Assembly: GCF_001625305.1 (NCBI RefSeq)
Contig: NW_017804675.1
Span: forward strand, 873,552-937,551
From: Branchiostoma belcheri
Taxonomy: Eukaryota; Chordata; Leptocardii; Amphioxiformes; Branchiostomatidae
DNA: 64,000 bases
Direction: 5' to 3'
Position 1 is the stretch's first letter; each line of letters starts with the position of its first letter. The position numbers and the translations under genes are program-made. This document shows, in pieces, positions 22,986-35,754 of the stretch. The notes under the pieces were generated by a model. It did not search any database, was not told where the DNA came from, and saw only the letters and a program-made list of their open reading frames with translations.

Positions 22986-24259
22986 CTTTTCCGTCCCTCT
23001 GACCTGCATTTCACCCCGACAGAAAATGTCTGCAGGACGTTCTAACCCCGTTATTCCCCCTTTCTCTGGCCGGTGGGTTTTATAGAACTGGGTTAGAGGT
23101 TTGACTGCTAAGGCCAGACCTTTGCCACTGGCGGCTGGCATGAAAATTGGCCGAGCGGGTGGGCTTTTCAGCGAGACAGGGCTGAAGAGAAGGCGACCCA
23201 AGGTTCATGACAGGAGAATGAGACATTTTGGGTTTCGTTTACAACCGCGGAACCTCCTGTTGTCTTTCTGATTAACACGTAACCAGGTCTGTAGACATCG
23301 GGTAATGAGGAACAGGTCTTCTGAAGTACAAAATTCCTTACACCATGTCTTGAAGGTGTTAAATTTCTTGTCTTTTCTTAAAACCTTCTGTCGAAAAGAG
23401 GACGGAGATTTTTGTGATTTTTAACACCGATCGACCATCTGTCCAATGTTGGAACTTTCTCTGTGAAGTAGCAACAACAATCACAAAAAAAAAAAACTCT
23501 TGTTCCGTTTTTTGCTTGCTTTTCAATCCAAAAGGACTGATTTTTTGAGCAGACGAAAGTTTCTATTCACTACCATCTGTTGAGTATTATAAGGCTTTCT
23601 TTTGCTTGGGTAACAGCAACTGAGAAAAACGTCATTAGCATAACACTGCTTAATGAGGTAGGGCAAAAACAGCCTGTCAAATCTGCATCACACCTGATGA
23701 TTCTAGTTCATTAGAGACACTTTCACCTCATTTCCATAAGTGTGCTACATCACTTTCACTCATTTCCATATATGTGACATTAGGGGCGATAATTTGTGCA
23801 ATCACATCACTGGTCTTGTCACCCGGGAGATTAAAAACCCGATTACAAAAGCTCGTAAATTTGCATGAAACATGTCAATTTGTCACAACAGGTTTTTCAC
23901 TGATTGCTTTTCTTTCCGCTTGTGCGAGCAAAAAAATTAAGCCTTGCTTTCCTTCCATATAGCAGAGTTATACTTTTAGATCAAAATTCAAGATTATTTC
24001 AAACCTGTCCTAACTAATATTGCCTTTTTGCATTAAAAAATCTGTAATAAAGTTGGGTAGCAAAACGCTGTCAAAATCAAACAATGTATCATTTTTCTTC
24101 CTATATTTCATTACCAAAGATTTTATTCACCAAGAAAAGAATTATGCATCTGTTGCAACAGAAAGAACAAACTGTTTCTCATGTATTGTCTTGACGTCAA
24201 ACCGATACGTCAGCCAAGACCATTGCCATATAAACGTGGGCCAACAATCATTCTGCTTT

Positions 24260-24450
24260 CCCTGGTTAATGAATGCTCCCTGATTTCGTAGATTGCGCTG
24301 CCTGCTCTACCCGGTATTGCCTCCAAATTGAAGACATTTGGTAATGGATCTGAACCCCAACCAGGTTCAGGCTATGGGCATAAATCTTTGCCGTACGGCG
24401 CAATAAATTCTACTACGCTGCCGATTCGCTTCCATTCGTTATGAGCTACA
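24260..24450. promoter_or_regulatory. Unique block, candidate conserved non-coding element
   Basis: This non-repetitive block contains CTGGTTAATGAATGC, GGGCATAAATC and GGCGCAATAAATTC and differs in composition from its surroundings. Regulatory function is only inferred. Confidence 0.22.
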
Positions 24451-24797
24451 AAATTGCCTCTCTGTAGCCTGTGGTATACATCACAAGGATGCCAATTTCC
24501 AGGTAGATTATACCCTTACATCCTTGTATGGGTCCCCCGTGTGTGTGAAGAGAGAGATGCAAAATGGACTGGAAAACTTTCCGCAGAAAATTAAAAAAGC
24601 GTAGAAATCTGTTGTAGTACTGGCAACACATTTTACCGGCACCACTCAATTTAGGGAGCATAAAGACAGGAACCATTGCCATTATTAGATGGTATTTCAA
24701 GCCCTGTTACACCTTGTGTAAGTAAAGTGGAGGGGGGGGGGCAAGAAGAACACAAAAGTTCATCCAACTCAAGTCTGCTCATGATTGACCAAGGTAG

Positions 24798-24826
24798 GGG
24801 TCAAGGTGAAGGTCACTTAGAGGTCA
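24798..24826 (+). promoter_or_regulatory. Cluster of nuclear-receptor half-sites including a perfect DR5
   Basis: GGGTCA (24798-24803), AGGTGA (24804-24809) and AGGTCA (24810-24815) are contiguous, then CTTAG, then AGGTCA (24821-24826). AGGTCA-N5-AGGTCA is the canonical retinoic acid response element for RAR/RXR. In vivo use is unproven. Confidence 0.4.
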
Positions 24827-25379
24827 AAATCAATCGACTTCCTGTCAGTTAAACTCTTCTGTCTGTCCCCGAGGCATGTTACAGTTATTAACGAGAAATT
24901 GAGCTTAATTCAAATTTCATAGATCTGATAGAGTGGGCAAAATACGATCAAAAAACACTTACAGCACTAATGCTTCAACTTTATGATCTAGGTTTATATC
25001 TTAACTGATACCAAACTCCAACAGTTCTTTCTGTATTTTTGTTTTGGTATAGGAAACACATTATTCTCATTCAAAGCCAAATTATTGAGTAACGTTTATA
25101 AATCTGCCAGTAAGGTATTTATTATGTCAAAGGGTGGGGTATATTAGGGGCAATTTCAGACAAATTAGAGCCAAACGTTGTTTGTATTGCCACCAGTGAT
25201 TGCTGTTTTGGTTTGCGAATAAAAACAGAATGAAAATGTCGTCCGGATGCAATTTCATCAACGAAAAAGCTTTAGGGCTCGTTTTGCTGCACCTAAAACA
25301 ACTCATTTTCATCCAATGACTTTTTCCAGGTGGACTGGATTAAAAAACAACAGGGGTTCTGAGAACTACAAGTTCCTTG

Positions 25380-25720
25380 GATGTTCCAATGTCAGGCCTA
25401 AGAAAAAAAATGTTGTGTTTTCTGTTTCAGTCCTGAAAAAATTACCGTTAGGGTCGGTAGGAAGGGTTTATCTTTTTTTTCCTTTCCTTTTTTTATTATT
25501 AGACTTTGGCGATCTCTAGTGATCCAACTTACGTACAATACAGTGTAAAAAAGTAATACTTGCACGAGGACACATACTTTCAATGCCAATGTCGATCAGC
25601 TTGAAAAATTTATGTCCCATGCAGGGGTCAACACAAAAAAAAAGGCTAGGGTCAGCAGTTTTTTCTAGGATCGGTCGGGAAACAGGAAACACATTTTTTT
25701 CCTAGGCCTTACAAAACTAC
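25380..25720. repeat. Family H repeat, two copies
   Basis: Copies near 25395-25475 and 25635-25715 share AGGCCTAAGAAAAAAAATG, TGTTTCCTGTTTC, AGGGTCGGT and related blocks. Further copies lie at 44971-45235 and 45352-45415. Confidence 0.65.
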
Positions 25721-25914
25721 AGGGGGGTTCTGAGAAGTGCATGTTCCAATGCCATTGGGTCAGCACCTGGCTGGCACAGTCCATTTTAGCAGGTCATTAG
25801 GCAGACCAGTAGAAAGACAGATGCTCTAACCAGAGGGTTCGCTCCAGCCTGCATTTCAACACCAATTGTCAAAACAGACGCCGGGAGCCTGCGCTATATA
25901 AGGGGGCCGACGTG

Positions 25915-26645
25915 TTGCGATGGGGCAGAGAGGCGCCAAGATGCATTCTTGACATTGTGGAGTCAGTAGGGCATGTGGAAATGGGGAGGGGAGGTGTGGA
26001 CCTCAGTAGGACAACGAAAAAAAATTGTTGCGGACAAGACTAGACAGGGCTTTTGGCCTTTAAAAAAATTTTCAACATCTCCTACCAAGCCAAAACAAAG
26101 GATGAAAACATTAGAGAAGCTTACATTTGTAGTACCCAGTATTTTGTTCACCAAGATACATTTTTGATATTATGGGGTCAGTAGGGCATATTTCTGTAAA
26201 TTGATAGGAGCTATGTAGACCTCAGTAGGACAACAGACAAGACTTTTTGACATTGGATGAATCTCTAATGTCCAAGCAGATCTTTTGGTGGCTACAAGAC
26301 AGTATCAAATTGGTAAGGCATTAACCAACAATATACCACTGAAAAAGATACTGTTCCAGTACAGAAAAGAAAGTCCAATAAAAATGTCTAAAACTGTGCT
26401 TGGAAAGTAAGAATGGTCAGCTACTCCTCCCTAGCCAAAACTAAGGGTAGAAAACAATAAACATCACAGAAGGGCGGTGCTATCTGCTACTTTGTTCAAC
26501 AGGACCGGAAACCACGAGGAGAAACAACAACAGTGGCATTCGAAAACCACAACACTGCAGATCTGAGATTTCGCTAATCTCCAAGCAGATCTTTTGGTGG
26601 GGGTAGGACAGTATCAAATTGGCCAGTCTGTAACCATTTCAGCGA
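25915..26645. repeat. Composite tandem repeat region
   Basis: CCAAGATRCATT, TTGACATTRTGGAGTCAGTAG and GACCTCAGTAGGACAAC recur from about 25938 and 26152. A second motif set, TCTAATSTCCAAGCAGATCT followed by TTTGGTGG and GACAGTATCAAATTGG, recurs at about 26265 and 26576. Confidence 0.75.
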
Positions 26646-28429
26646 CAAAAAAAAGGGCCATATATAAAAAGCTAACGATCTTCCACCATCAACCTCTGCT
26701 TGCAGAGTAAGATTTCACTGCAGTGGTGTGTGTACGCATGTCTGGCATGTAGCAAACCGAACGGCCTAAAAGCCGACAGAGATTTGTTCGACGCAAACAA
26801 CGGCCACCGGAACATCGGAGACATGGGAGAGGGACGACATTCACCGGAAAACCACGCCTCGATGCAAATATCAAACATTATTCTCAAAGACGGCACTTCC
26901 GACAATCAACAACATTGATAGTGTGATTGATTGGATCAACTAAGTATACAGGACCGTGTTTACAAGGGAGCAGATAAAGGTACTACACGAACACTTGAAA
27001 TTTTCTTGTTTCTTGAGGCTTCTCCTGTTTCGCTTACAGGAAGAAGGAGATAAAAATGTATTGAGGTTTGACATGTGCAGGCATTTTTTCTCTGTAAGAT
27101 GATATCATTATTAGCAAACATTTTGTACCCCCTGTTGACAACCCACAGTGGTATCTCCCTAACCTAACCCAAACGCCACAGCAAGTAATTTTTATGGATG
27201 ACTCCTTCTACAATTGTTCTAGTTAATTGAGATGTGAAGACATCTACAGATAATACTGTTGAATACAGGACCTGTTGGTTGTATTATCAAGTTTAGTTGC
27301 CTCAATTTTTGTTTAACAAGGTTTATGATCTCAAAATTCAAAATCTTGTATTTTTGGCCCACCTTGATTTTTTTTTCCATCACTTCAGATTTGGAATCTG
27401 TGGAGGACGTCATCCATAAAATTTACTTGCAGTGGCCTAGTGTAGGTTTGTTTCAGGATATATCAGCTTGATGTAAGAGTAATTGAGGGGGCAAAACGGA
27501 ACGCACGACCAGACGTGTGCCGGCCACGATACCGGCCCGCCATTCACAACTCAAATTACCTGCTGTCAATACAGCCGACCACCCAATCTCCCAACCACAC
27601 TGTGACATCACGTTTCCAATTTTAGAGGGTCTGTACGTTTCGCCACATGCTTGATACATTGATGTAACCAGGCTATTCTTTACACTTGTATCAACTAGCT
27701 TAGCAATAATAAACCAGTATAACTTTGATTCTGGATGCTACAAGTGACTATAGACTAGAGCTAACTTGATACTCATTTTAACACTTCATCAAAGCCTTAT
27801 GCTAGAACTTATTGTTTTAATAATTACGACATTACATTTATTCTATACCTCTATCTTTTGTAATTGTGCTATGTTCAATAGTCCTTGCCATACATTGTAC
27901 TCATAATAATGTAAAATGTGCAATGTAGTTCTTCATTATCTATAATTCTAGTGAAAAAAATCCATTTATATTTTATTACATCGAAACAGTTTAAGAGATG
28001 CCTTATTATGAAGAATAAAGTATTGGACTTACAAATTAGTTTGTGTATTTCTCTTTTTATATCTACACAGACAGTTATCACAGCAGGAGAGTTTTACAGT
28101 AAGTGTTTTACAAATATTCAGGACTGCCGAGGGACTCCCACAGTGACGTCCATGCGGCAGGGTTTCGCACGCGCTCACCGAAATCCTACGTCTTTTGTTC
28201 GCACCAGTAATTTCCAATTCAAAGCCACCCTAACACCCTCCAAGGGCACTCACCTGAAATATTCTTGTTTCCAGAAATGGAAAGAAGCTTTGGCTGTATT
28301 TCTCAGGTCCCTTGACAGCTATTGCAGATATAATATGTATATCCTTCTCTACCTTCTATTTCTGTAACACATCTTTGTCGCAGACCCATAATAAATAATT
28401 ACAGTTATCGATAATTTTCTCTTTTCAAA

Positions 28430-29285
28430 GGGAAGTAGCCCTGCATCAATGTTGTAAGCTTTATTTCTCTATATCCCTCGACAGCTATTGCAGTTTCCTA
28501 TTAATTGCATATCCACTCTACCTTCTATCTCAGAACTATATCTCTTGTCACAGTTCCATTATAAATAATTATAGTTATAAATAATTTTTCTTTTCCAAGA
28601 AAAAAGGAAGTCGCTCTCGTAGGCTGTTATATCTCTCAAGATCCACCAGACAGTTAATTGTAGGCGCCTATTCTCAATTTATATCCGATCATCTTATTAC
28701 TGTCTCATTATTGCGCTTCTGATAATGTTACAAAATAATTTTTCTTTTCCGAGAGTGAAGGAAATTTGCAATATATCGCAGCATCCCAAGACAGTCATTT
28801 GGAGACTCTTACACCCGACTACTTTCCCTTACTATCTCAGGGTCCCATCTTTTGTTGGGGATCCATTATTGGACCTCTAATGATGTTGAGAAATAATTTT
28901 CCTTCTTTCTTTTTTTTCTGCCATATATCGCAGCTTCCCCAGACAGCCATTTTAGACTCTTGGCCTGGCTATCTTGGGGTCCCATCTCTTGTTAGGGTCC
29001 TTATTGGTTTTCTAATGATGTTGAGAAATGATTTCTGTCCTCTTCCGTCTTTTTTTTCTACCATATTTCTCCAGCATCCCCAGACAGCCATTTTAGACTC
29101 TTTCCCTGCTATCTCACAGCCTTATCTCTTGCTATTATTGGATTTGTACCTTTAATGATGTTTAGAAATATATTTCCTTCTTTTTTTTCTGTCAAATATT
29201 GCAGCATCCCCAGACAGCCATTCTAGACTCTCTCCCTGCTATCTCAGGGTTCTATCTCTTGTTAGAGACCCATTATTGGACTTCA
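28430..29285. repeat. Tandem array, six to seven units of about 130 bp
   Basis: Units contain CAGCATCCCCAGACAGCCAT, TTTAGACTCTTTCCCTGC, TATCTCAGGGTCCCATCTC, TTGTTAGGGACCCATTATTG, AATGATGTTGAGAAATAATT and a T/C tract ending TATCGCAG. Short open frames across it arise from the repetition. Confidence 0.88.
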
Positions 29286-29489
29286 GAGGATCGTTTAACC
29301 GTCTTCTCCGTATCTCTGCACAACAGACGCAGAATTACTCGCCGGGTTTACCGCGACAGGGAAGCAATCGAGGCCGACCAGGCTTCGAGACGCGGCTCTA
29401 ATCTTAGAATCAGAGACAATCAATGAGGTTTACTCTTCCTCCCTCAGGTATCGACTCTTGGAAACGAAGGACACAAGCTAAATTTTCGA

Positions 29490-29615
29490 CTGCACAACTC
29501 CAGTCTTTGTCAAGGAATGAGCAATCCACTGCTTCTGTGTCTTCACGAAGATAACACACGTGACTCTGTGAGCAGTGTTGGATATTACAGTTTAACTTGC
29601 TTCATAATGATTTCT
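29490..29615 (-). repeat. Dispersed repeat K, copy 2 (inverted relative to 3955-4065)
   Basis: It carries CTGCACAACTCCAG, GTCAAGGAATGAGCAATCC, CAGTGTTGGATATTAC and AACTTGCTTCAT, the reverse complement of copy 1 blocks in matching order. Confidence 0.7.
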
Positions 29616-29994
29616 ACCAACACAGATGAACTTTCAAGAGAAGGACATAGGCGTCTTGTTTAAAATGACCTTCGGACCACCTGGAGTATGCCTCACGAAT
29701 CTTAAAACTTCTTCCAAGATGCTGCTCTAATCTTAGAATCAGAGACAATCATTGAGGTATCGACTCTTGGAAACGACAAACGCTTTAAAAAAACGTTCGC
29801 GCACCTGTGGAGTTAGTTAAGCCTCGCACATCTCAAAACTTTTGCGAGGTTCTTAATAAAAGAAGGGAAATTATTTCTAAACATCATTAGAGGTTCCTAA
29901 TAAAAAGACAAAGCTGACTTCCGCGAGGCAATCGGATAATTGCTTTTATGCAATTGGATAATTGCTTTTATACAATCGCTTGGTAATTGATGAT

Positions 29995-30720
29995 ATAGAA
30001 TAGGCAAGTGAATGAATCAAAATTGTAATTTTAGTCATGCAAAAATTGTTGTTCTCTTTGACAATTGTCTCAGTGACTCAGTGAGTGGCACTCGGGATTT
30101 GGTGGTCGAATTTACAAAGGAAATTCGGTCACAACTGTCCCTAACATTGGCACTGAATGTATCAAACTTTTAATTTTAGTCACACCAAATTAGTGTTCAC
30201 TTTGAAAACTGTCTTTCTGACACTGGGGATTTGGTGTTCAGTTTTACAAAGGAAATTTGGTCACAACTGTTCTGGATATTTCCCAACGACAGCTGTCATG
30301 TTTTGGGGACGTCTCCATTAGTCAGGTTCCTGCCATTGTTGGGAGGCAGAAAAGTCTCCACGTGACGTTATTAGAACATATGTGAACCCCTCTTCATGCC
30401 AGCTGTTCATGGAAGAGTTTTCAAACACAAGGATGTTTTCCTAATTGCAAAATGACGCACATGACAACTGTAAAAAGTGATTCATTCAAGAATATTTAAC
30501 AATAGCAATAATTCAAGACCTTTTTAAGTAACACACATGCTTAGTAACTGACAAAAAATAGTTGTTGCTACCTGAAATGTCTGTACAAAAGAGATTCAAT
30601 CATTCAAAAAACATTAATGTAAGAACTTTGTATTTGAAGTAACACTTAGGCCTAGTCACCGACAAAAAGGAGTGGATGCTACAAGAAACATCTGACAGTT
30701 TTCAAAATCTATCCAGTTGC
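29995..30720. repeat. Two adjacent two-unit tandem repeats
   Basis: In the first pair (about 30005-30275), TTTTAGTCA, GGGATTTGGTG, TTTACAAAGGAAATT and GGTCACAACTGT recur. In the second (about 30475-30710), ATTCATTCAAGAA-like, AGTAACAC, AGTMACYGACAAAAA and GCTAC(A/C) recur. Confidence 0.65.
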
Positions 30721-31689
30721 TAGAGTAACTGTTAGTGTTACCTCGAGTATCTCATTATTACCTGGATGTCTAACCTTCATCCACATAACATTCACTCCCA
30801 CACAAAGATGTGTTCTAAATTCCGGCCTGCCGTCGATATGTTATTTCAAAGAGAGGAATTCAGCCCATTTTCATGGCACATACGTCAAATTGAAACTTCT
30901 GGATATCAGCTATGTTGTGTCGCAAGTTCCTCGTGGTTCAAACAAAGGAAATGTGCGTAATGTTTTTTCAGTTCTTTCAGAAGTCCCGCCGAAAATCTTA
31001 ATGGTCTCCGGCCATCAATGCGAGGAATGCTAACTTAGTCAGAGAGGCAAGGCCTGACGGCTTTGTCTAGCAAAGAGGAACCAAAGCGAAGGGAAAGTCA
31101 CCTGAATATTTGCCTTACAAATCTGTGCCCCTCCCCTCGCAGGTTACACTTCCATAAACACTAAACAATGTTTACTTTAAAATGTGGAGATTTAGTTTGT
31201 TGCTAGCCTTAGTTACCACCTAAATAATATTCTATTAAGTTGAATACGATATTGTATGAAAAGCATGTTGTACTGTTTAGAATAAATTCAGCTGATATTT
31301 TACGGAATAATACCAGAACCAACGAATTGACTTCACTTGTCCCTAGCTGTAAAAAAGGATGAGACTTTTCGTACACGCTAGCAAGCATTTCTCCGTCCGC
31401 CCGTCCTTCCACACCAGCGGCTAACGTGAGAGTAACACTGCGGCTGGGGTTATGGTTGTCAATTTTCCAGCCAGGTTCACAAACGCGATGTTGGACATGC
31501 CTAACATCAGTGTGTCCTACTGTACATTCCCTCCGTGGGGGAGGGGGGTGGCGGCAAATTATCTCATCGTTTTCCATCCTCAGGTCAAAACAGATTTGAA
31601 AAAATGACACACTTGGAAGCTAAGAATGTATATATTCTTATCTCTCATTCTTGTCTTGAAACGGCTTGAAAATTGTGTTTTTTGGCTGA

Positions 31690-31995
31690 TCTTCAAATCC
31701 TTCAAAATCTATCCAGTTGCTCAAGAAATTGATTTTTTATTGAAAATGTTTCAGGACCAGAGAAATGATTTAGTGCGACCCCGTGCCAGCTTGGCAAGGA
31801 TTGCAGCAGGCCTCAGAAAACAGTTACTCAAGGAACTCAAAAGAAACTTCAAAATCTATCCAGTTGCTTGAGTAACATTCTAACCTTCATAAAAAATATG
31901 TAAAATAAAAATTTTAAAAATTCCAGAACCATGGAAATGATTTAGTGCGACCCCGTGCCAGTCCTGGCAAGGATTTTGCAGGCCAGTCTGGAAAA
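31690..31995. repeat. Two-unit tandem repeat, about 185 bp, containing repeat J cores
   Basis: TTCAAAATCTATCCAGTTGC and GAAATGATTTAGTGCGACCC, followed by CGTGCCAG and GGCAAGGATT, each occur twice (about 31700/31848 and 31760/31936). Confidence 0.8.
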
Positions 31996-32166
31996 GGAGT
32001 TAGTCACAAAAGGTTTGCAGATGGACGGAAGGTCATCAGAAATTCCACAACATCACAGGCCGCGGCCCGCAGAACTTTTACACAGAAGCTGTGGGAATGG
32101 ATCAGAGAAATCCACTCCGGCTCTTCTGGGGCCTCCCAAAGATACAAACTCAGCAGTATATTACAG

Positions 32167-32400
32167 GGGCCTGCAAGCCATTTTCTGTAGAGCGTAATCG
32201 ACCATTTTAATTCTACGTACAGCATAGACGGACTGTTCTAATTCAATGTAGAGTGTAATTGGCGCATTTTGCGTAGAGCGTATTTGCCATTTTAATTCTA
32301 CATAATGCGTTGTAGCCACTTGGAATTGATCATAAAGCGTAATTAAGAGGTTTCTGAATTCAGCGTAGAGCATTGTCGGGACCCCCCCTTGCAGGCCCTC
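32167..32400 (-). mobile_element. Inverted-repeat element, family C1 (copy 2)
   Basis: It ends GGGACCCCCCCTTGCAGGCC (opposite orientation to the 19311 copy) and starts GGGCCTGCAAGCC. The interior has GTAGAGCGTAATCG and TTTTAATTCTACGT blocks and AGCCACTTGGAATTGATC. Confidence 0.78.
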
Positions 32401-32689
32401 TTCTGGCACCCCACTGCAGAAACTGATTATAGAAGGATGTCCTAAAAAAAACCTCATCAGTTGCATAACGTAGGCTTTACGTTACTTACTAGGGTAGATC
32501 ACGTTTGTATTAAACCCTTTCCTGCCTTGTAGGTATAAACACGCTCACTCATGTGTGTAGGTTATTCTCTTCACTGCTGAGCAGGTTATTCTCTTCGCTG
32601 CGTGATTCGGCTTTTCTTTCATCTGCTAGAGGCAGTTTCTGCAGTAACGTAAAGCTAACATTATGCAACCGGTATATTTAGGACACAAC

Positions 32690-33075
32690 ATCACATCCTT
32701 CTATACAGAATCTTGATACAGTATGTCTTTATTTTACACAAGGAGTTTTCGCAGACAGCTTTTTAATAAGGAAGGTGTTCGCTCCATTTTTCCTGATAGA
32801 GTATTTTTAGGACAGTATGTCTTTATTCTACACTAACTGTTTTTGCAGACAGCTGTCTAAGTTGCTTTCCCCTCGCAGCTTTTCCATACAGAATCTTGAT
32901 ACAGATATGTCTTTATTCTACACCAAGAGTTTTTGCAGACAGCTTCGGAAGTTGAGCTTCTATACAAAATCTTGATACATGTACAATACTCAGTCTGACA
33001 TTATTTCATACAAGCAGTTTTCGCCGACAGCTTTCTAACAATAAGGAAACTGTTCTCTCCATTTTCTTTTCCCCT
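32690..33075. repeat. Tandem array, about four units
   Basis: CTTCTATACAGAATCTTGAT, ACAGTATGTCTTTATTCTAC, ACCAAGAGTTTTTGCAGACA and GCTTTCTAA recur with period about 75-130 bp. Confidence 0.8.
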
Positions 33076-33568
33076 TCCAGCTTTTCAAACCCATAATCCC
33101 CGAACATAGCCTGCCTCGGAAGACATAAGAGGTTCGTTCAAGGAATCTATGAATTTATGAATTTTTCATGGTGTTTTGCGGAGAACGTCTGAAGAGAAAA
33201 TGGAGCTGGGATGACCTCGGTGGTCTAAGCAACACTCACAGGAGGGGAAGATGTGATGATGGGGGAAGATGGGGTTATTATGGTTCAAGGGCAGCATAAC
33301 CGTACAATTCATGCAACATGGAAGGCCCTATCATAGGTTTAGACTGCTTTACATACTGTACTTAGCTGTTTCAGTGATTTCATAGTCGTTTCTTTTGATT
33401 CTGAATGTTTTGAATGAATGTTGCTGCGTTAATTTAATATAATACAGACTTTTGATTTTGTCCACCACATAATTTTCTGGCTACCGGTAATAAAGTTCTT
33501 TTGACTCCTGCCAAGACACCAATGATAGATTTTCATGATCATATTTTCATTTGTTTATCAATTTTGTC

Positions 33569-33591
33569 TTTGTTTGTTTGTTTGTTTGTTT
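33569..33591. repeat. (TTTG)n microsatellite at the gap edge
   Basis: TTTG repeats run directly into the N gap. Confidence 0.9.
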
Positions 33592-34571
33592 NNNNNNNNN
33601 NNNNNNNNNNNNNNNNNNNNNNNNNNNNNNNNNNNNNNNNNNNNNNNNNNNNNNNNNNNNNNNNNNNNNNNNNNNNNNNNNNNNNNNNNNNNNNNNNNNN
33701 NNNNNNNNNNNNNNNNNNNNNNNNNNNNNNNNNNNNNNNNNNNNNNNNNNNNNNNNNNNNNNNNNNNNNNNNNNNNNNNNNNNNNNNNNNNNNNNNNNNN
33801 NNNNNNNNNNNNNNNNNNNNNNNNNNNNNNNNNNNNNNNNNNNNNNNNNNNNNNNNNNNNNNNNNNNNNNNNNNNNNNNNNNNNNNNNNNNNNNNNNNNN
33901 NNNNNNNNNNNNNNNNNNNNNNNNNNNNNNNNNNNNNNNNNNNNNNNNNNNNNNNNNNNNNNNNNNNNNNNNNNNNNNNNNNNNNNNNNNNNNNNNNNNN
34001 NNNNNNNNNNNNNNNNNNNNNNNNNNNNNNNNNNNNNNNNNNNNNNNNNNNNNNNNNNNNNNNNNNNNNNNNNNNNNNNNNNNNNNNNNNNNNNNNNNNN
34101 NNNNNNNNNNNNNNNNNNNNNNNNNNNNNNNNNNNNNNNNNNNNNNNNNNNNNNNNNNNNNNNNNNNNNNNNNNNNNNNNNNNNNNNNNNNNNNNNNNNN
34201 NNNNNNNNNNNNNNNNNNNNNNNNNNNNNNNNNNNNNNNNNNNNNNNNNNNNNNNNNNNNNNNNNNNNNNNNNNNNNNNNNNNNNNNNNNNNNNNNNNNN
34301 NNNNNNNNNNNNNNNNNNNNNNNNNNNNNNNNNNNNNNNNNNNNNNNNNNNNNNNNNNNNNNNNNNNNNNNNNNNNNNNNNNNNNNNNNNNNNNNNNNNN
34401 NNNNNNNNNNNNNNNNNNNNNNNNNNNNNNNNNNNNNNNNNNNNNNNNNNNNNNNNNNNNNNNNNNNNNNNNNNNNNNNNNNNNNNNNNNNNNNNNNNNN
34501 NNNNNNNNNNNNNNNNNNNNNNNNNNNNNNNNNNNNNNNNNNNNNNNNNNNNNNNNNNNNNNNNNNNNNNN
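33592..34571. other. Assembly gap of 980 N
   Basis: The run of Ns begins directly after a (TTTG)n microsatellite at about 33569-33591. The break probably reflects failure to assemble through simple or tandem repeats. Apparent reading frames crossing it are artefacts. Intron 3 length is therefore approximate. Confidence 0.99.
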
Positions 34572-35257
34572 TTTTAAAAGGGATTGGGGGCTTGCTTCTG
34601 TGCTTTTTAAACTGTGTTAAAGTGTGGTACAGGCTGGTGTAGTGTATACTCAGAACATGAGGTTAGAACAAGTCTAACTTGGCTCATTCCATCACTACAT
34701 TTAGATGAAAATAATTCATAAGAGGAATCAAAAACCACTGTGATTTTTGCTGTCATTTTTATCTTCTTATTCCTGGTCTCTTTTGACATTCACAGTTAAG
34801 TAAAAATTTGCCTTTTTTATCTCTTTTACAATTTTTACATTTTTTTGTGTTTTGTCTCGTGTAAGGGGGGCTTAGACATTGTCTCATGCCACGTATGTTT
34901 ACCTTTATGTCAACACCTTTATCACTGTGTTCTATCTCTTCCTGTTACATGTCTACAGTATTTGCTCACATTCACTCTTTTGTTTCCACAAAGAAAAGAT
35001 TTCTTAAAAGACCTACGGAGATCTGTAAAGGTGTTTTCCCATATTTTAACACCTGTGTTTGAGAGGGACGTGCAAACAGGTAAGCCTTCGAACAGGTGTT
35101 ACAAACGAGAACAAACACAGGTAACCACAAGAAAAACACTGAGTAACAACCCTCCCTCAGACAACCTGGGAACTGTGTCAACCAATTTCACATTTTTCAC
35201 AAAACGAGTGTCTGACAACCACAGGTGGGGAGAGGGTGTTTGTAGGGAAAGAGAAAT

Positions 35258-35469
35258 GAGGGCCTGCATGGGGGGGTACTGATTAAGAATTACGCAAAAT
35301 TTCTGCTGCAGATTACGAATTACGTTAAATTCTCAAAGCCGATTATGAAGTTACGTGTTACAGCTAATGTACTGATTACGAATTACGATGATTTTGGGTG
35401 GCTGCCTACAGATTACGAAGACTAAAAAGGCCTGATTACACCTTACAAAAAACGGGCATGCAGACCCTC
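35258..35469 (+). mobile_element. Inverted-repeat element, family C2 (copy 1)
   Basis: The ends are GAGGGCCTGCATGGGGGGGT and (reverse) GAGGGTCTGCATGCCCG. The body repeats GATTACGAATTACG-like words and includes GATGATTTTGGGTGGCTGCC. It shares ends with C1 but has a different body. Confidence 0.75.
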
Positions 35470-35754
35470 AGAAACGGGTTGTGTTTGAGCAGGTGTTTTG
35501 CCCAGGTGAGCAGCCAGGTGACAAGGTGTGGTCCCTGAAATGTCCCCAAACACAGGCAGTGTCACAATAGCAAGGACGTTTGTCACACGGGTATGAAAAC
35601 ATTGCGACAGAAAACTCAGCTACTGCTAGTACAGGTGGGCCAATTCTGGGGCACACAGTTACAGAAACAACTTACAAGTCTGAGAAAAATGTTTGTATTC
35701 TACATTCTAGAGACATGTAAATCAAATGGACCCTTCTCTTTCTAACATGTTGAT

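Noticed and set aside
24510..24640. Possible family D repeat near 24640-24700 (ACCGGCACCACTCAATTTAG ... ATTTCAAGCCCTG)
   Set aside because: It resembles one end of family D, but I could not define the other end, so it was not listed as an element.
25795..25865. tRNA-like A-box on the minus strand (CTCTGGTTAGAGCATCTG)
   Set aside because: The 3' half of a tRNA is missing. At most a SINE scrap, too weak to list.
27918..28367. 149-codon open frame on the + strand
   Set aside because: No recognisable motif, AT-rich codons, and no supporting splice or promoter signal. Probably a chance frame.
28766..29426. Frames with repeated P-Q-T-A-I-L-D-S
   Set aside because: They are produced by the 130-bp tandem array at 28430-29285.
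31209..31610. 133-codon open frame on the minus strand
   Set aside because: No family resemblance and no exon-like boundaries consistent with the Eph gene phases.
33501..34642. Three long overlapping frames on the + strand
   Set aside because: They consist almost entirely of X residues from the N gap.
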